DNA of 64,000 bases from a bacterium. Its GTDB lineage: Bacteria > Bacteroidota > Bacteroidia > Cytophagales > Cyclobacteriaceae. Positions 36,344 through 45,249 of the stretch are shown here, piece by piece (position 1 is the stretch's first letter; each line of letters starts with the position of its first letter). The stretch spans positions 1 to 64,000 of the forward strand of contig JANSWY010000026.1 of NCBI GenBank assembly GCA_024743255.1. Direction: 5' to 3'. A program made the translations under genes and the position numbers. The notes beneath the pieces are model-generated. The model ran no database searches. It saw only the letters and a list, made by a program, of their open reading frames with translations, and was not told the origin of the DNA.

Positions 36344-37033
36344 ATGCGTAAGATATTTTTGCTTTTGGTAGTGGCGAGTTTGGGGTTAGGTGCAAATGCT
36401 CAAAACGAAGGTCGCCCTGATCTACCTGGTGATCTGGTTGTTAATTTTGGAAGTAATTCTTTTAGCTCTTCAGCCGAGTCATTAAAGATCACTCCCCTGG
36501 GTTCTATTTCATGGGGTATCTATTACAGCAAGAACATCAGCATGGGAAAAAGTTTCTCTTTCTATCCTGGTATCGGTCTGGGAATGGAAAAATATGGTTG
36601 GGAAAATGAAGTAACTCTAGGTTTCGACGCTGACCAGAATGTTACTCTTGATACAATCTCAGACTTAGGATCAATCAAAAAAACCAGATTAGCGGCAAAC
36701 TATCTGGAGGTTCCTTTGGAGCTTAGATATTTCCCGATGGGAGGTACTGAGGATGGAAAAGGGTTCTTCATTGCTATTGGTGGTAGTCTGGGTATTAGAT
36801 ACGAATCTCATACTAAAGTGAAGTACGAGGATGCTCTTGAAGACAACTTTCTTATCAAGCAAAGAAATGATTTCGATCTGAATCCTTTTAGAGTCGGTGC
36901 AATCGCCAGAATAGGAACCAAAGGTATTAATGGATTCTACAGAATGTATTTTACCGAATTATTTGATTCCGGAAGAGGACCTGATGGAAATGCCACTGCA
37001 TTCACACTTGGAATCAGTATCAATGCCTTCTAA
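36344..37033 (+). CDS. Outer-membrane beta-barrel protein
   Basis: Signal peptide MRKIFLLLVVASLGLGANAQ, then a barrel-like body: LKITPLGSISWGIYYSKNI, FSFYPGIGLGMEKYGW, KTRLAANYLEVPLELRYFPMG, GFFIAIGGSLGIRYESH, ending AFTLGISINAF. The LEVPLELRY segment is typical of the PorT/'outer membrane beta-barrel' group. About 210 mature residues suggest 8-10 strands. The frame opens at a TTG (36302), but that lies upstream of the promoter motif, so the ATG at 36344 is the likely start. Function unknown. Confidence 0.82.
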   Translation: MRKIFLLLVVASLGLGANAQNEGRPDLPGDLVVNFGSNSFSSSAESLKITPLGSISWGIYYSKNISMGKSFSFYPGIGLGMEKYGWENEVTLGFDADQNVTLDTISDLGSIKKTRLAANYLEVPLELRYFPMGGTEDGKGFFIAIGGSLGIRYESHTKVKYEDALEDNFLIKQRNDFDLNPFRVGAIARIGTKGINGFYRMYFTELFDSGRGPDGNATAFTLGISINAF

Positions 37034-37039
37034 TAGGGA

Positions 37040-37657
37040 TTAGCCAAACAGAATTACTCCCAGAAAACATACTAAAAACCCCAGAACAGATCCGTACAAG
37101 ACCTGATTTGGAGAATGAGCGTTAAGGTGCAATCTTGCTGTATTTACCAAACCAGCAGTCACAACAGCTATAACTAAAGGATATATCAACTCATGGTCCA
37201 CACTAGTCATGGTATGGGCCATCAATATTCCAACAGCACCCCAAATACCTGCGCTATGTATGCTAATCTTGTAAGTGAAGGTTATCACCGTCAATAGTGC
37301 GATCAAAAGTGTAGTGAAAATCATCATCACCCCCACCTGCATGCTCATATTCATTTTGAATAAAAACATGTAAGAAGTCACTCCATAGAAAAATGTAATG
37401 AAAGTGAATGGCAGGAGCCTATCCTTTCTGTTATGTAATTTAAAATCAGGAATGTTATTGGTCAGTCTCAAAAAAGACATGCTGATCACAGGGATGACAA
37501 AGGTTGTAATGGCCACAACCGCCCATAGCCATAGATATGCATTTGGATTATATGGAGTCAGAATAACGGGGTGAAACTGAATAAAAACGCCGAATAAATA
37601 GGTAGGAATCAACAGTGGGTGAAACACTGCTGAGATAACTCGCATCATATTTGTCAC
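37040..37657 (-). CDS. PAP2-like integral membrane protein
   Basis: 205 residues with about six membrane helices. The PAP2 phosphatase signature is visible in reduced form: KxxxxxxR in KLHNRKDRLLP, SxHSAG in KISIHSAG, and RxxxxxHSxxQVxxG in ARLHLNAHSPNQVLYG. The catalytic histidines of the second and third motifs are present, so lipid-phosphate phosphatase activity is possible, but spacing and the weak first motif leave doubt. The start overlaps the rpoN stop by four bases (ATGA), so it is translationally coupled to rpoN. Confidence 0.75.
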   Translation of the reverse strand: MTNMMRVISAVFHPLLIPTYLFGVFIQFHPVILTPYNPNAYLWLWAVVAITTFVIPVISMSFLRLTNNIPDFKLHNRKDRLLPFTFITFFYGVTSYMFLFKMNMSMQVGVMMIFTTLLIALLTVITFTYKISIHSAGIWGAVGILMAHTMTSVDHELIYPLVIAVVTAGLVNTARLHLNAHSPNQVLYGSVLGFLVCFLGVILFG

Positions 37658-39102
37658 AGTAATTCTTTTCTTAATCTTGCTACAGGTATACCAAGCTGCT
37701 CTCTGTACTTAGCAACCGTTCTCCTTGCAATGTTGTAACCTTTTTCCTTTAAGAGTTTCTCTAGTTTATCGTCAGACAGTGGTTTGCGCTTATCCTCTCC
37801 TTCAATTACTTGCTTCAATTGATTTTTCACTTCCCTACTACTCACATCTTCACCCGATTCAGTAGAGATTCCTTCACTAAAAAAATATTTCAAAGGAAAA
37901 ATTCCGAATTCCGTTTGTATAGCCTTACTGTTAGCTACTCTTGAAACCGTTGAAATATCCATCTGAATCTTCTCCGCAATATCCTTAAGGATCATTGGCC
38001 GAAGTTTGCTTTCATCACCATCCAGAAAATAATCATACTGGAATTCAATGATAGCATTCATTGTGTTGAGCAAAGTATGCTGACGCTGCTTAATGGCATC
38101 TATAAACCATTTCGCCGCATCCAATTTCTGCTTAACAAACGAAACAGTTTCCTTTAATTTCTTATCCTTTTTATCACTTTTCTGATAACTGTCAAGCATA
38201 TCGGAATAAGACCGGCTTATTCTTAGTTCTGGAGCATTTCTGGAGTTTAGTTGTAAATCCAGTTTACCATTAGTATTGGTCAAGATGAAATCAGGCATCA
38301 GATATTGTGTCTTCACAATTCCTTCACCAACTCCTCCAGGTTTTGGATTGAGCTTAGTAATGGTTGACACAGCTTCCTTCAACACTTCCTCATCTTCAAC
38401 ATCAAGCTTTCTTGTGATTTTATCGTAGTGCTTTTTTGTAAACTCATCAAAACAGCTGGAGATAATATCAATAGCCAGTTGCACCTCCGGAGTATGATCT
38501 GTTTTTCTTTCTAATTGAATTAGCAAACATTCTTTCAAATCACGAGCCGCGATTCCAGCTGGATCAAATGTTTGAATTTTATATAGAATACTCTCAAGCT
38601 CTTCCTCATCAGTTTCAACATTCTGAGCAAAAGCCAAATCGTTTACAATCGCACTAAGTTCCCTTCTGATGTAACCATCCGATTCTATACTCCCTATCAG
38701 TTGCTTGCCCAGAATCGTTTCGCGCTCGTCCAGCTTAATGTAGCCCAATTGATTAATTAAACTTTCATGTAATGTGGAGCCTGCAGAAATTGGCATCTCA
38801 CGATCTTCTTCATCAGAACCTCTACCGTCTCCCTGCATTTTGTAGCCGGCATAGTCATCTTCTGCCAGATAATCATTGATATCAATGTCATCCTGAGCAT
38901 CAGAAGTATCATCATATTCATCAGCTGAAGCAATTTCGTCAGAAGGTTCCTCTTTCCCTTCTTCAAGGGCTGGGTTCACTTCTAATTCTTCCTCAACTCT
39001 GGCATCAAGTTCCGCAGTAGGGACCTGAAGCAGCTTGATGAACTGTATCTGCTGTGGAGATAATTTCTGACTTAAACTTTGACTTAATGTGAGTTTCTGC
39101 AT
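37654..39102 (-). CDS. rpoN: RNA polymerase sigma-54 factor
   Basis: Directs RNA polymerase to -24/-12 promoters and needs AAA+ activators. Region I is N-terminal and Gln/Leu-rich (LTLSQSLSQKLSPQQIQFIKLLQVP), region II is acidic (about 50-100), followed by the core-binding domain, the HTH (DIAEKIQMDISTVSRVANSK), and the RpoN box ARRTVAKYRE near the C-terminus, all intact. The length of 482 is normal. It heads a two-gene unit with the PAP2-like gene. No sigma-54 activator gene lies in the window. A promoter match lies at 39122-39154. Confidence 0.96.
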   Translation of the reverse strand: MQKLTLSQSLSQKLSPQQIQFIKLLQVPTAELDARVEEELEVNPALEEGKEEPSDEIASADEYDDTSDAQDDIDINDYLAEDDYAGYKMQGDGRGSDEEDREMPISAGSTLHESLINQLGYIKLDERETILGKQLIGSIESDGYIRRELSAIVNDLAFAQNVETDEEELESILYKIQTFDPAGIAARDLKECLLIQLERKTDHTPEVQLAIDIISSCFDEFTKKHYDKITRKLDVEDEEVLKEAVSTITKLNPKPGGVGEGIVKTQYLMPDFILTNTNGKLDLQLNSRNAPELRISRSYSDMLDSYQKSDKKDKKLKETVSFVKQKLDAAKWFIDAIKQRQHTLLNTMNAIIEFQYDYFLDGDESKLRPMILKDIAEKIQMDISTVSRVANSKAIQTEFGIFPLKYFFSEGISTESGEDVSSREVKNQLKQVIEGEDKRKPLSDDKLEKLLKEKGYNIARRTVAKYREQLGIPVARLRKELL

Positions 39103-39121
39103 ACTAATAATTCACGCGATC

Positions 39122-39154
39122 CAAATTTATGATAAATTGCTCATTCTTTGACAA
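39122..39154 (-). promoter_or_regulatory. Putative rpoN promoter
   Basis: On the minus strand, TTG (39154-39152), a 22-base spacer and TAAATTTG (39129-39122) match the Bacteroidota -33/-7 pattern. The expected leader to the rpoN ATG is about 13 bases. Confidence 0.5.
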
Positions 39155-39291
39155 AAAGCTGAAAATATCGTTTTTTTGCGTCCTGTTTTAATGGCACATA
39201 TCATCACCAGATAGTTGGTAGATCCGCCAATAGATTCAGAATTAATAATATACAAAATTTACCAAATAAGGTTACATAAAGTTTTATCTCA

Positions 39292-40752
39292 ATGACTGAA
39301 AAACAAAAAACAAAACGAACAAAAATCAAACACGCTTTGGAATCAAGCGAGTTTGGTACTGGTATTGTTGTGAAAGGATGGGTACGTACTAGAAGAGGTA
39401 ATAAAAATGTAAACTTTATCGCACTTAATGATGGCTCTACAATCAACAACCTACAAATCGTTGCAGACCCTGCAATAATTGATGAAGAGACCATCAAAAG
39501 ATGTACTACCGGAGCTTGTATTTCAGTAGATGGTGAATTAATTGAATCTCAGGGAGCTGGGCAGTCGGTGGAAGTGAATGCAAAAGCAATTGAGATTTTG
39601 GGTGATGCAGATCCGGAAACTTATCCATTGCAAGCGAAAAGGCACTCAATGGAGTTTATGAGAGATATCGCTCACCTACGAGTAAGAACTAACACATTCA
39701 GCGCTATTTACAGAGTGAGACATGCAATGATTTTTGCTGTTCATAAATTTTTCAATGAAAAAGGATTCTATAATGTTCATACTCCAATCATCACAGCTTC
39801 TGATGCTGAAGGTGCTGGAGAAACGTTTAAGGTAACAACATTGGATCTTAACAATGTGCCTAAAACTGAGGAGGGCGAAGTTGATTACAAGCAAGATTTC
39901 TTTGAAAAGGAAGCGAATCTTACTGTTTCCGGACAATTAGAAGGTGAGTTGGCAGCTCTGGCATTATCTGAGATCTATACTTTCGGGCCAACATTCAGAG
40001 CAGAGAATTCTAACACCACCAGACACCTTGCTGAATTCTGGATGATAGAGCCAGAAATGGCATTTTATGATTTGTCTGATAGTATGGATCTGGCTGAGGA
40101 GATGCTTCAGTTTCTGGTTACATATGCACTTGAAAACTGTAAGGATGATCTTGAGTTCTTGAACAAAAGAGCAATTGAAGAGGAAAAGACCAAGCCTCAG
40201 AATGAGAGAAATGAATTAACTCTTATTGAAAGATTGGAGTTTGTAAAAGATAATGAGTTTGTAAGGCTAAGCTATACGGATGCCATTGACATCCTCAGAA
40301 ACTCTAAGCCTAACAAGAAGAAGAAGTTCCAATATATCATTGAAGGTTGGGGTGCAGACTTGCAATCAGAGCATGAGAGGTATTTGGTTGAGAAACATTT
40401 CAAGAAACCGGTTATTCTTTTTGATTATCCAAACGAAATCAAAGCATTCTACATGCGTCAAAACGATGATGGAAAAACTGTAGGTGCAATGGATATTTTA
40501 TTCCCTGGCATTGGAGAGATCGTTGGAGGGTCGCAAAGAGAAGAGAGACTCGACAAACTTCAGGAAAGAATGGAAGCCATGGGAATTCCTGTTGAGGAGA
40601 TGTCATGGTACCTGGACACCAGAAGATTTGGTTCAACACCTCATAGTGGATTTGGATTAGGTTTCGAGCGAATGATGCTTTTCGTAACCGGAATGACCAA
40701 TATAAGAGACGTAATTCCATTCCCAAGAACTCCAGGGAATGCGGAATATTAG
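39292..40752 (+). CDS. asnS: Asparaginyl-tRNA synthetase
   Basis: Class IIb synthetase charging tRNA-Asn. The N-terminal OB-fold anticodon-binding domain (about 18-115; [23 protein letters not shown]) is followed by the catalytic core with motif 2 [26 protein letters not shown] and motif 3 [16 protein letters not shown]. The length of 486 is normal, including the Bacteroidota insertion around residues 280-350. The stop codon coincides with the first base of a large seven-base-repeat hairpin (40752-40822), which probably ends transcription. Confidence 0.96.
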   Translation: MTEKQKTKRTKIKHALESSEFGTGIVVKGWVRTRRGNKNVNFIALNDGSTINNLQIVADPAIIDEETIKRCTTGACISVDGELIESQGAGQSVEVNAKAIEILGDADPETYPLQAKRHSMEFMRDIAHLRVRTNTFSAIYRVRHAMIFAVHKFFNEKGFYNVHTPIITASDAEGAGETFKVTTLDLNNVPKTEEGEVDYKQDFFEKEANLTVSGQLEGELAALALSEIYTFGPTFRAENSNTTRHLAEFWMIEPEMAFYDLSDSMDLAEEMLQFLVTYALENCKDDLEFLNKRAIEEEKTKPQNERNELTLIERLEFVKDNEFVRLSYTDAIDILRNSKPNKKKKFQYIIEGWGADLQSEHERYLVEKHFKKPVILFDYPNEIKAFYMRQNDDGKTVGAMDILFPGIGEIVGGSQREERLDKLQERMEAMGIPVEEMSWYLDTRRFGSTPHSGFGLGFERMMLFVTGMTNIRDVIPFPRTPGNAEY

Positions 40753-40822
40753 AGTTTTGAGTTGGGAGTTTTGAGTTGTGCCATTGCAATAACTCAGAAC
40801 TCTAAACTCACAATTCAAAACT
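40752..40822. repeat. Palindromic array of seven-base repeats
   Basis: The left arm is four heptamers (GAGTTTT, GAGTTGG, GAGTTTT, GAGTTGT; 40752-40779). An 11-base loop follows. The right arm is the inverted version (AACTCAG, AACTCTA, AACTCAC, AATTCAA, AACT; 40791-40822). The arms can pair over 28 bases with four mismatches. It begins at the last base of the asnS stop codon and may act as its terminator. Confidence 0.85.
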
Positions 40823-40860
40823 ATTTACCATTCATAAAATATCAGCCATTAATGATCGTC

Positions 40861-40883
40861 TTATTTAGACCTATTCTAAATAA
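40861..40883 (+). promoter_or_regulatory. Perfect palindromic operator upstream of the iron transporter, DtxR/MntR-like
   Basis: TTATTTAGA-N5-TCTAAATAA is a perfect 9-bp inverted repeat, followed by TATCATTG (40889-40896), one mismatch from the -7 consensus. TTTAGA...TCTAAA resembles operators of DtxR-family metal repressors. Placement just upstream of the probable promoter of a ferric iron operon fits iron repression. Confidence 0.65.
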
Positions 40884-40922
40884 TTATTTATCATTGCGAT
40901 CTATTAATAAAAATCCAAATCA

Positions 40923-41969
40923 ATGAACAGGTACAAAATCAATTTTTTACTTATTGTATTGTCGATCCTAACTGTTGTTTCTTGTTCCGGACCTTCTAAA
41001 TCTGGTGAGGAAACAAAGTCAATGGAAGTAAACATATATACCCAGAGACATTATGATGCTGATAAAAAGGCATTCGAAATGTTCACTGAGAAAACTGGCA
41101 TCAAAATCAATGTTGTAAAAGCTGGTGCTGATGAGCTAATAAATAAATTAGAACTAGAGGGTGATGCTTCTCCTGCAGACTTATTCTTCACCGTAGATGC
41201 TGGAAAACTTTACAGAGCTAAAGAAAAAGGTCTTTTGCAAAAACTTGATGGAGCACTTTCTGCAGATGTTCCTGAAAACCTTAGAGATGAAGATGGCTTC
41301 TGGCAAGGAGTAACTTACAGGGCAAGAGTAATTGCTTACTCAAAAGACGTTGTAACTCCAGACCAACTTTCTACTTACGAAGATTTAGCAGATCCAAGAT
41401 GGAATGGTAAAATCGCAATCAGGTCTTCTTCAAGTGCATATAACCAATCTTTATTGGCATCAATTATCAATGCTACAGATGAAGAAACTGCTAAATCATG
41501 GGCTGCTGGTATCGTTGCTAATATGGCCAGAGAACCACAAGGTGGAGACCGTGATCAAATTAAGGCGATGGCTTCTGGAGTTGGTGAAGTATCTATTGTT
41601 AATACTTACTATGTTGGTTTATTACTAAACTCTTCTAACCCTGAGGAAGTAAAAGCTGGAGAAAGTGTGGGAATATTTTTCCCTAATCAGGAAGGAAGAG
41701 GTACTCACGTAAATGTAAGTGGTATTGGTATCACTAAAAATGCTCCTAATAAGGAGAATGCTATCAAATTAATTGAATTTTTATTGAGTGAAGAAGTACA
41801 GTCTTTCTTTGCAAATAATTCATATGAATATCCAGCTAACAGTAAAGTAGCTCCTGCTGAAACAGTAGCAGCATGGGGTGACTTTAAGAAGGATAATCTA
41901 TTATTCTCAAAAGTGGCTGAACATAACAATACTGCAGTTAAAATCTTTGATGAAGTAGGCTGGAAGTAA
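40923..41969 (+). CDS. Ferric iron ABC transporter substrate-binding lipoprotein
   Basis: Class II periplasmic-binding fold of the FbpA/FutA group. The signal peptide has a lipobox-like VVSC (residues 18-21). The start of the mature fold, VNIYTQRHYDADK, resembles FutA, and INTYYVGLL-type NTYYVGLLLN (near 235) holds the paired tyrosines that bind Fe3+ in this family. The length of 348 is typical. It is the first gene of the iron transporter operon (binding protein, permease, ATPase) and lies 39 bases after a strong palindromic operator. Specificity for Fe3+ rests on the tyrosine motif. Confidence 0.9.
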   Translation: MNRYKINFLLIVLSILTVVSCSGPSKSGEETKSMEVNIYTQRHYDADKKAFEMFTEKTGIKINVVKAGADELINKLELEGDASPADLFFTVDAGKLYRAKEKGLLQKLDGALSADVPENLRDEDGFWQGVTYRARVIAYSKDVVTPDQLSTYEDLADPRWNGKIAIRSSSSAYNQSLLASIINATDEETAKSWAAGIVANMAREPQGGDRDQIKAMASGVGEVSIVNTYYVGLLLNSSNPEEVKAGESVGIFFPNQEGRGTHVNVSGIGITKNAPNKENAIKLIEFLLSEEVQSFFANNSYEYPANSKVAPAETVAAWGDFKKDNLLFSKVAEHNNTAVKIFDEVGWK

Positions 41970-42009
41970 GCCGCTTTAGCTAATATTGCCCTGCAAAAAG
42001 AAGGGGGTT

Positions 42010-43623
42010 TTGAAAAAGTTTAATGTCTGGTCATTTCATATAAGCTGGATCGTCCTAGTAATAGGAATCCCAATACTGATCATATTTTCTGAACTCTTCA
42101 AAACCCCTTCTGATACCTGGCAACATATATATGAAACCCTTCTTGCGGACTATGTTGTCAACACCATCTTCCTTGTTCTGGGAGTTTCCATTCTCACTCT
42201 GGTATTTGGAGTTTCAAGTGCCTGGATCATTGCAACTACCAACCTCCCATTCAAAAGAGCCTTCGAATGGTTATTAATTATCCCAATAGCTATTCCTTCA
42301 TATATCAATGGCATTGCGTACGCTGGACTTCTTGACTATGCAGGCCCAATCAGAACATTCTTAAGATCGATCAATTCAGACAATTATTACTTTGATATTG
42401 CGAATGCATGGGGTGTTATTTTTGTGATGTCTTCTGTTTTATTCCCTTATGTTTATATTACAGCAAGGTCCGCATTTATCAATCAATCAGGTAGATTACT
42501 TGAAGCCTCGAGATCACTTGGAAGTTCGTCATTTAGAAGTTTCTACAAGATAGCATTACCGATTGCCCGACCAGCTATTGTATCCGGACTGATGCTTGTC
42601 ATCATGGAAGTTCTGAATGATTATGGAACGGTGAAATATTATGGTGTAACCACATTTACAACAGGAATATTCAGGTCGTGGTTATCGATGGGTGATTTGC
42701 AGTCTGCGGTTTACCTTTCTTCAATGCTCATGGGAGTTGTCTTCCTGTCAATAATGATTGAGAGACTGCAGAGAGGGAAAGCAAAATACGAATCGAAATC
42801 TAAAACGGAATTAAACCTTAGGAATGATACTGGTTTAAAGCTTTGGCTGAAGGTAGGTATTTGTCTTGTTCCGATTATTCTGGGCTTTATTATTCCGTTA
42901 CTGCAATTACTATATTGGGCTTTCTTTAGTATTGAAAAAATTATCACAAGTGAGTTTATCAACTTTGGGATTAATAGCTTTTTGTTAGCAGGAGGAGCTG
43001 CAGTAATTATTGTTTCGATTAGCGTTCTTTTGAATTATTCTACCAGAATTCAACAATCAAAATTCTGGACAGGTATTTCTAAAATTTCAATACTGGGGTA
43101 TTCCGTTCCCGGTGCAGTTATCGCTGTAGGAATAATGGTTATTATTATTGGAATTGACCGATCACTAATATCGTGGCTTGAGAATTCATTCGATATTAAA
43201 ATTAAATTATTGATTACTGGAAGTATCGGAGCTTTATTATATGCATATTTAGTTCGCTACTTTGCTGTTGGCTTTGGACCGATAGAAGCAGGATTTAAGA
43301 AGATTCCTTTATCACTAAATCAAGCTGCGTCATCTCTAGGAAGTGGTCCTTTGAAAAACTTATTTAAAATCAATCTCCCATTATTAAAGACATCAATTCT
43401 AAGCGCTTTGATTCTTGTTTTTGTGGATGTAATGAAGGAATTGCCACTTACCCTAATACTGAGACCATTCAATTTTGAAACACTCGCAACTATTGCTTTT
43501 CAATACGCTAATGATGAGATGGCTCCTGAATCTGCACCTGCTAGTTTATTGATTATTCTAATTGGAATGATCCCAGTAATTTTGCTTAATCGACTAATGG
43601 CATCAGATGAAACCAGTTCTTAA
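42010..43623 (+). CDS. Ferric iron ABC transporter permease (fused two-domain)
   Basis: About 537 residues with roughly 12 membrane helices. There are two copies of the binding-protein-dependent permease domain, each with its EAA loop (EASRSLGSSSFRSFYKIALPIARPA near 170; QAASSLGSGPLKNLFKINLPLLKTS near 450), as in FbpB. No ATG is available at the N-terminus. The frame opens at TTG 41986, but TTG 42010 gives MKKFNVWSFHIS and follows an AAGAAGGGGG stretch, so I prefer it. The 3' end overlaps the ATPase gene by 17 bases. Confidence 0.88.
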   Translation: MKKFNVWSFHISWIVLVIGIPILIIFSELFKTPSDTWQHIYETLLADYVVNTIFLVLGVSILTLVFGVSSAWIIATTNLPFKRAFEWLLIIPIAIPSYINGIAYAGLLDYAGPIRTFLRSINSDNYYFDIANAWGVIFVMSSVLFPYVYITARSAFINQSGRLLEASRSLGSSSFRSFYKIALPIARPAIVSGLMLVIMEVLNDYGTVKYYGVTTFTTGIFRSWLSMGDLQSAVYLSSMLMGVVFLSIMIERLQRGKAKYESKSKTELNLRNDTGLKLWLKVGICLVPIILGFIIPLLQLLYWAFFSIEKIITSEFINFGINSFLLAGGAAVIIVSISVLLNYSTRIQQSKFWTGISKISILGYSVPGAVIAVGIMVIIIGIDRSLISWLENSFDIKIKLLITGSIGALLYAYLVRYFAVGFGPIEAGFKKIPLSLNQAASSLGSGPLKNLFKINLPLLKTSILSALILVFVDVMKELPLTLILRPFNFETLATIAFQYANDEMAPESAPASLLIILIGMIPVILLNRLMASDETSS

Positions 43624-44638
43624 AATCGATTCAGTTTCTAAAAAATACCCTGGAGCAAAATCATTTGCTCTGAATGATGTTTCTATTAATGTTATTGAAG
43701 GAGAGATTTTAGCTCTTGCAGGTGAAAGTGGATGTGGTAAAACTACATTACTAAGAAGTATTGCCGGTTTTGAACCTATTCAAAATGGAGAGATTTCCAT
43801 TGATAATGAAATTGTAAGCTCAACAACCAAACTTACGCCTGCGGAGAAAAGAGGAGTTAGTTTGGTCTTTCAGGACTTAGCTCTATTTCCTCATATGTCG
43901 GTTGAGAAGAATATCGCTTTTGGATTGAATAAATTACCTAAAGCGGAACAACAATCCAGGATTCAAGAGGTTCTGGAACTTACTGAACTTACTTCCTATG
44001 CACAGAGGTATCCTCACGAACTATCCGGTGGGCAGCAGCAACGTGTTGCTTTAGCTCGTGCAATTGCGGTTAAACCTAAAGTGCTGTTGATGGATGAACC
44101 ATTCAGCAACCTTGATGAACTTCTTAAAGTAAGAGTCCGAAGTGAGATTAAGGCGATAATTAAAAAAACAGGCATCACGACAGTACTGGTTTCACATGAT
44201 GCTCAGGATTCTTTTGAGGTAGCAGACCGCATTGCCATTTTAAAAGGTGGAGTTTTACAGCAAGTAGATACGTCTTTAGAAATTTATAACAAACCGGTAA
44301 ACCCATATGTGGGGCGATTTTTTGGAGAAATCTGTGTTCTAAATGCCAAAAAGGCAGATCAGCAAGTTCTCACTGATTACGGTTCGATTGATCTACCACG
44401 CATGAACTTCAACTCAGGTAAAATCGCTTTTAGACCCGAAGCAATAAAAGTCCATGATGATGGGGATTTAATGGGTACAGTAGAAGACATCATTTATCGA
44501 GGCTCATACACAGAAATAGTGGTCTCAGGTCCAAATAAGAGTGATCATATCCATGTTCGTCTAAATAATTCAACCTTTCAAAGAAATGACCGTATAAATT
44601 TTTCGGTTAGTCCCAATGACATTCTGGTGTTTGAATAA
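43607..44638 (+). CDS. Ferric iron ABC transporter ATP-binding protein
   Basis: Nucleotide-binding subunit of the FbpC/AfuC type. Walker A GESGCGKTT (about 38-46), Q-loop VFQDLALFPHM, signature LSGGQQQRVALARA (about 136-149), Walker B VLLMDEPFSNLD and the H-loop VSHD are all present. A C-terminal TOBE-like regulatory domain (about 245-343) follows. The length of 343 is normal. Overlap with the permease gene implies coupled translation. It is the last gene of the operon. Confidence 0.93.
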   Translation: MKPVLKIDSVSKKYPGAKSFALNDVSINVIEGEILALAGESGCGKTTLLRSIAGFEPIQNGEISIDNEIVSSTTKLTPAEKRGVSLVFQDLALFPHMSVEKNIAFGLNKLPKAEQQSRIQEVLELTELTSYAQRYPHELSGGQQQRVALARAIAVKPKVLLMDEPFSNLDELLKVRVRSEIKAIIKKTGITTVLVSHDAQDSFEVADRIAILKGGVLQQVDTSLEIYNKPVNPYVGRFFGEICVLNAKKADQQVLTDYGSIDLPRMNFNSGKIAFRPEAIKVHDDGDLMGTVEDIIYRGSYTEIVVSGPNKSDHIHVRLNNSTFQRNDRINFSVSPNDILVFE

Positions 44639-44783
44639 AAACATAAGAATTTGTCCAAAAAAGAGCACAAAATTTAAAAATAGTGTTCGTTTATGAAACA
44701 TGACAATTATTAAAAACCATCAATAAGCTTTAAATAACAGGATTTTAAAGTTTTGGCATACTTATTGCTGAATAAGTGATGTA

Positions 44784-45047
44784 ATGCCGACTAACCGATC
44801 AAATATCAAAGTACTTGGAACCAAAACCTGGATTATCATCCTGGGGATTTTGGTGGCGTTGATGATTAGTATCAACACCGGCATACTTTCTTTGTCTGAT
44901 TTACAGGAACAGAAAAATAATGTTTCTGACAAAATCAATAGTCTTCTTGCAACAAATGTAACTGCAGAAGATGCTTCAGATAATTTACCTACCTTCCTTC
45001 AACTGTCACAAGATCTTCATAAATTGTACTCGAAGATCACAAAGTAA
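44784..45047 (+). CDS. Small single-pass membrane protein
   Basis: 87 residues: a basic N-terminus, one membrane helix (WIIILGILVALMISINTGIL, about 16-35), then a short helical, possibly coiled-coil tail (SLSDLQEQKNNVSDKINSLL). No family recognised. It ends 10 bases before the PspC gene on the same strand, so the two are probably cotranscribed. The function could be to accompany PspC at the membrane, but this is only proximity. Confidence 0.55.
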   Translation: MPTNRSNIKVLGTKTWIIILGILVALMISINTGILSLSDLQEQKNNVSDKINSLLATNVTAEDASDNLPTFLQLSQDLHKLYSKITK

Positions 45048-45057
45048 TATCTGTTTT

Positions 45058-45249
45058 ATGGCTAAAAAGTTATACCGTTCTCAGAGCAACAAAGTAATAG
45101 CTGGCGTTTGCGCTGGTTTGGCTGATTATTTAGGAATAGATCCAACTGTTGCCAGAATCTTATTTGTTTTAGTTTCATTCTTCTCAGCTGCATTTCCTGG
45201 AATACTTGTTTATGTAATTCTTTGGGCAGTGATGCCATCTGAATACTAA
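45058..45249 (+). CDS. PspC-domain protein
   Basis: 63 residues that are almost entirely a PspC domain: KLYRSQSNKVIAGVCAGLADYLGIDPTVARILFVL followed by a membrane helix ending VILWAVMPS. PspC-type proteins act in envelope stress (phage-shock) responses. The frame is open upstream to 44971, overlapping the preceding gene, but the ATG at 45058 is the natural start of the domain. It converges on the arginase-like gene with a 4-base overlap. Confidence 0.85.
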   Translation: MAKKLYRSQSNKVIAGVCAGLADYLGIDPTVARILFVLVSFFSAAFPGILVYVILWAVMPSEY

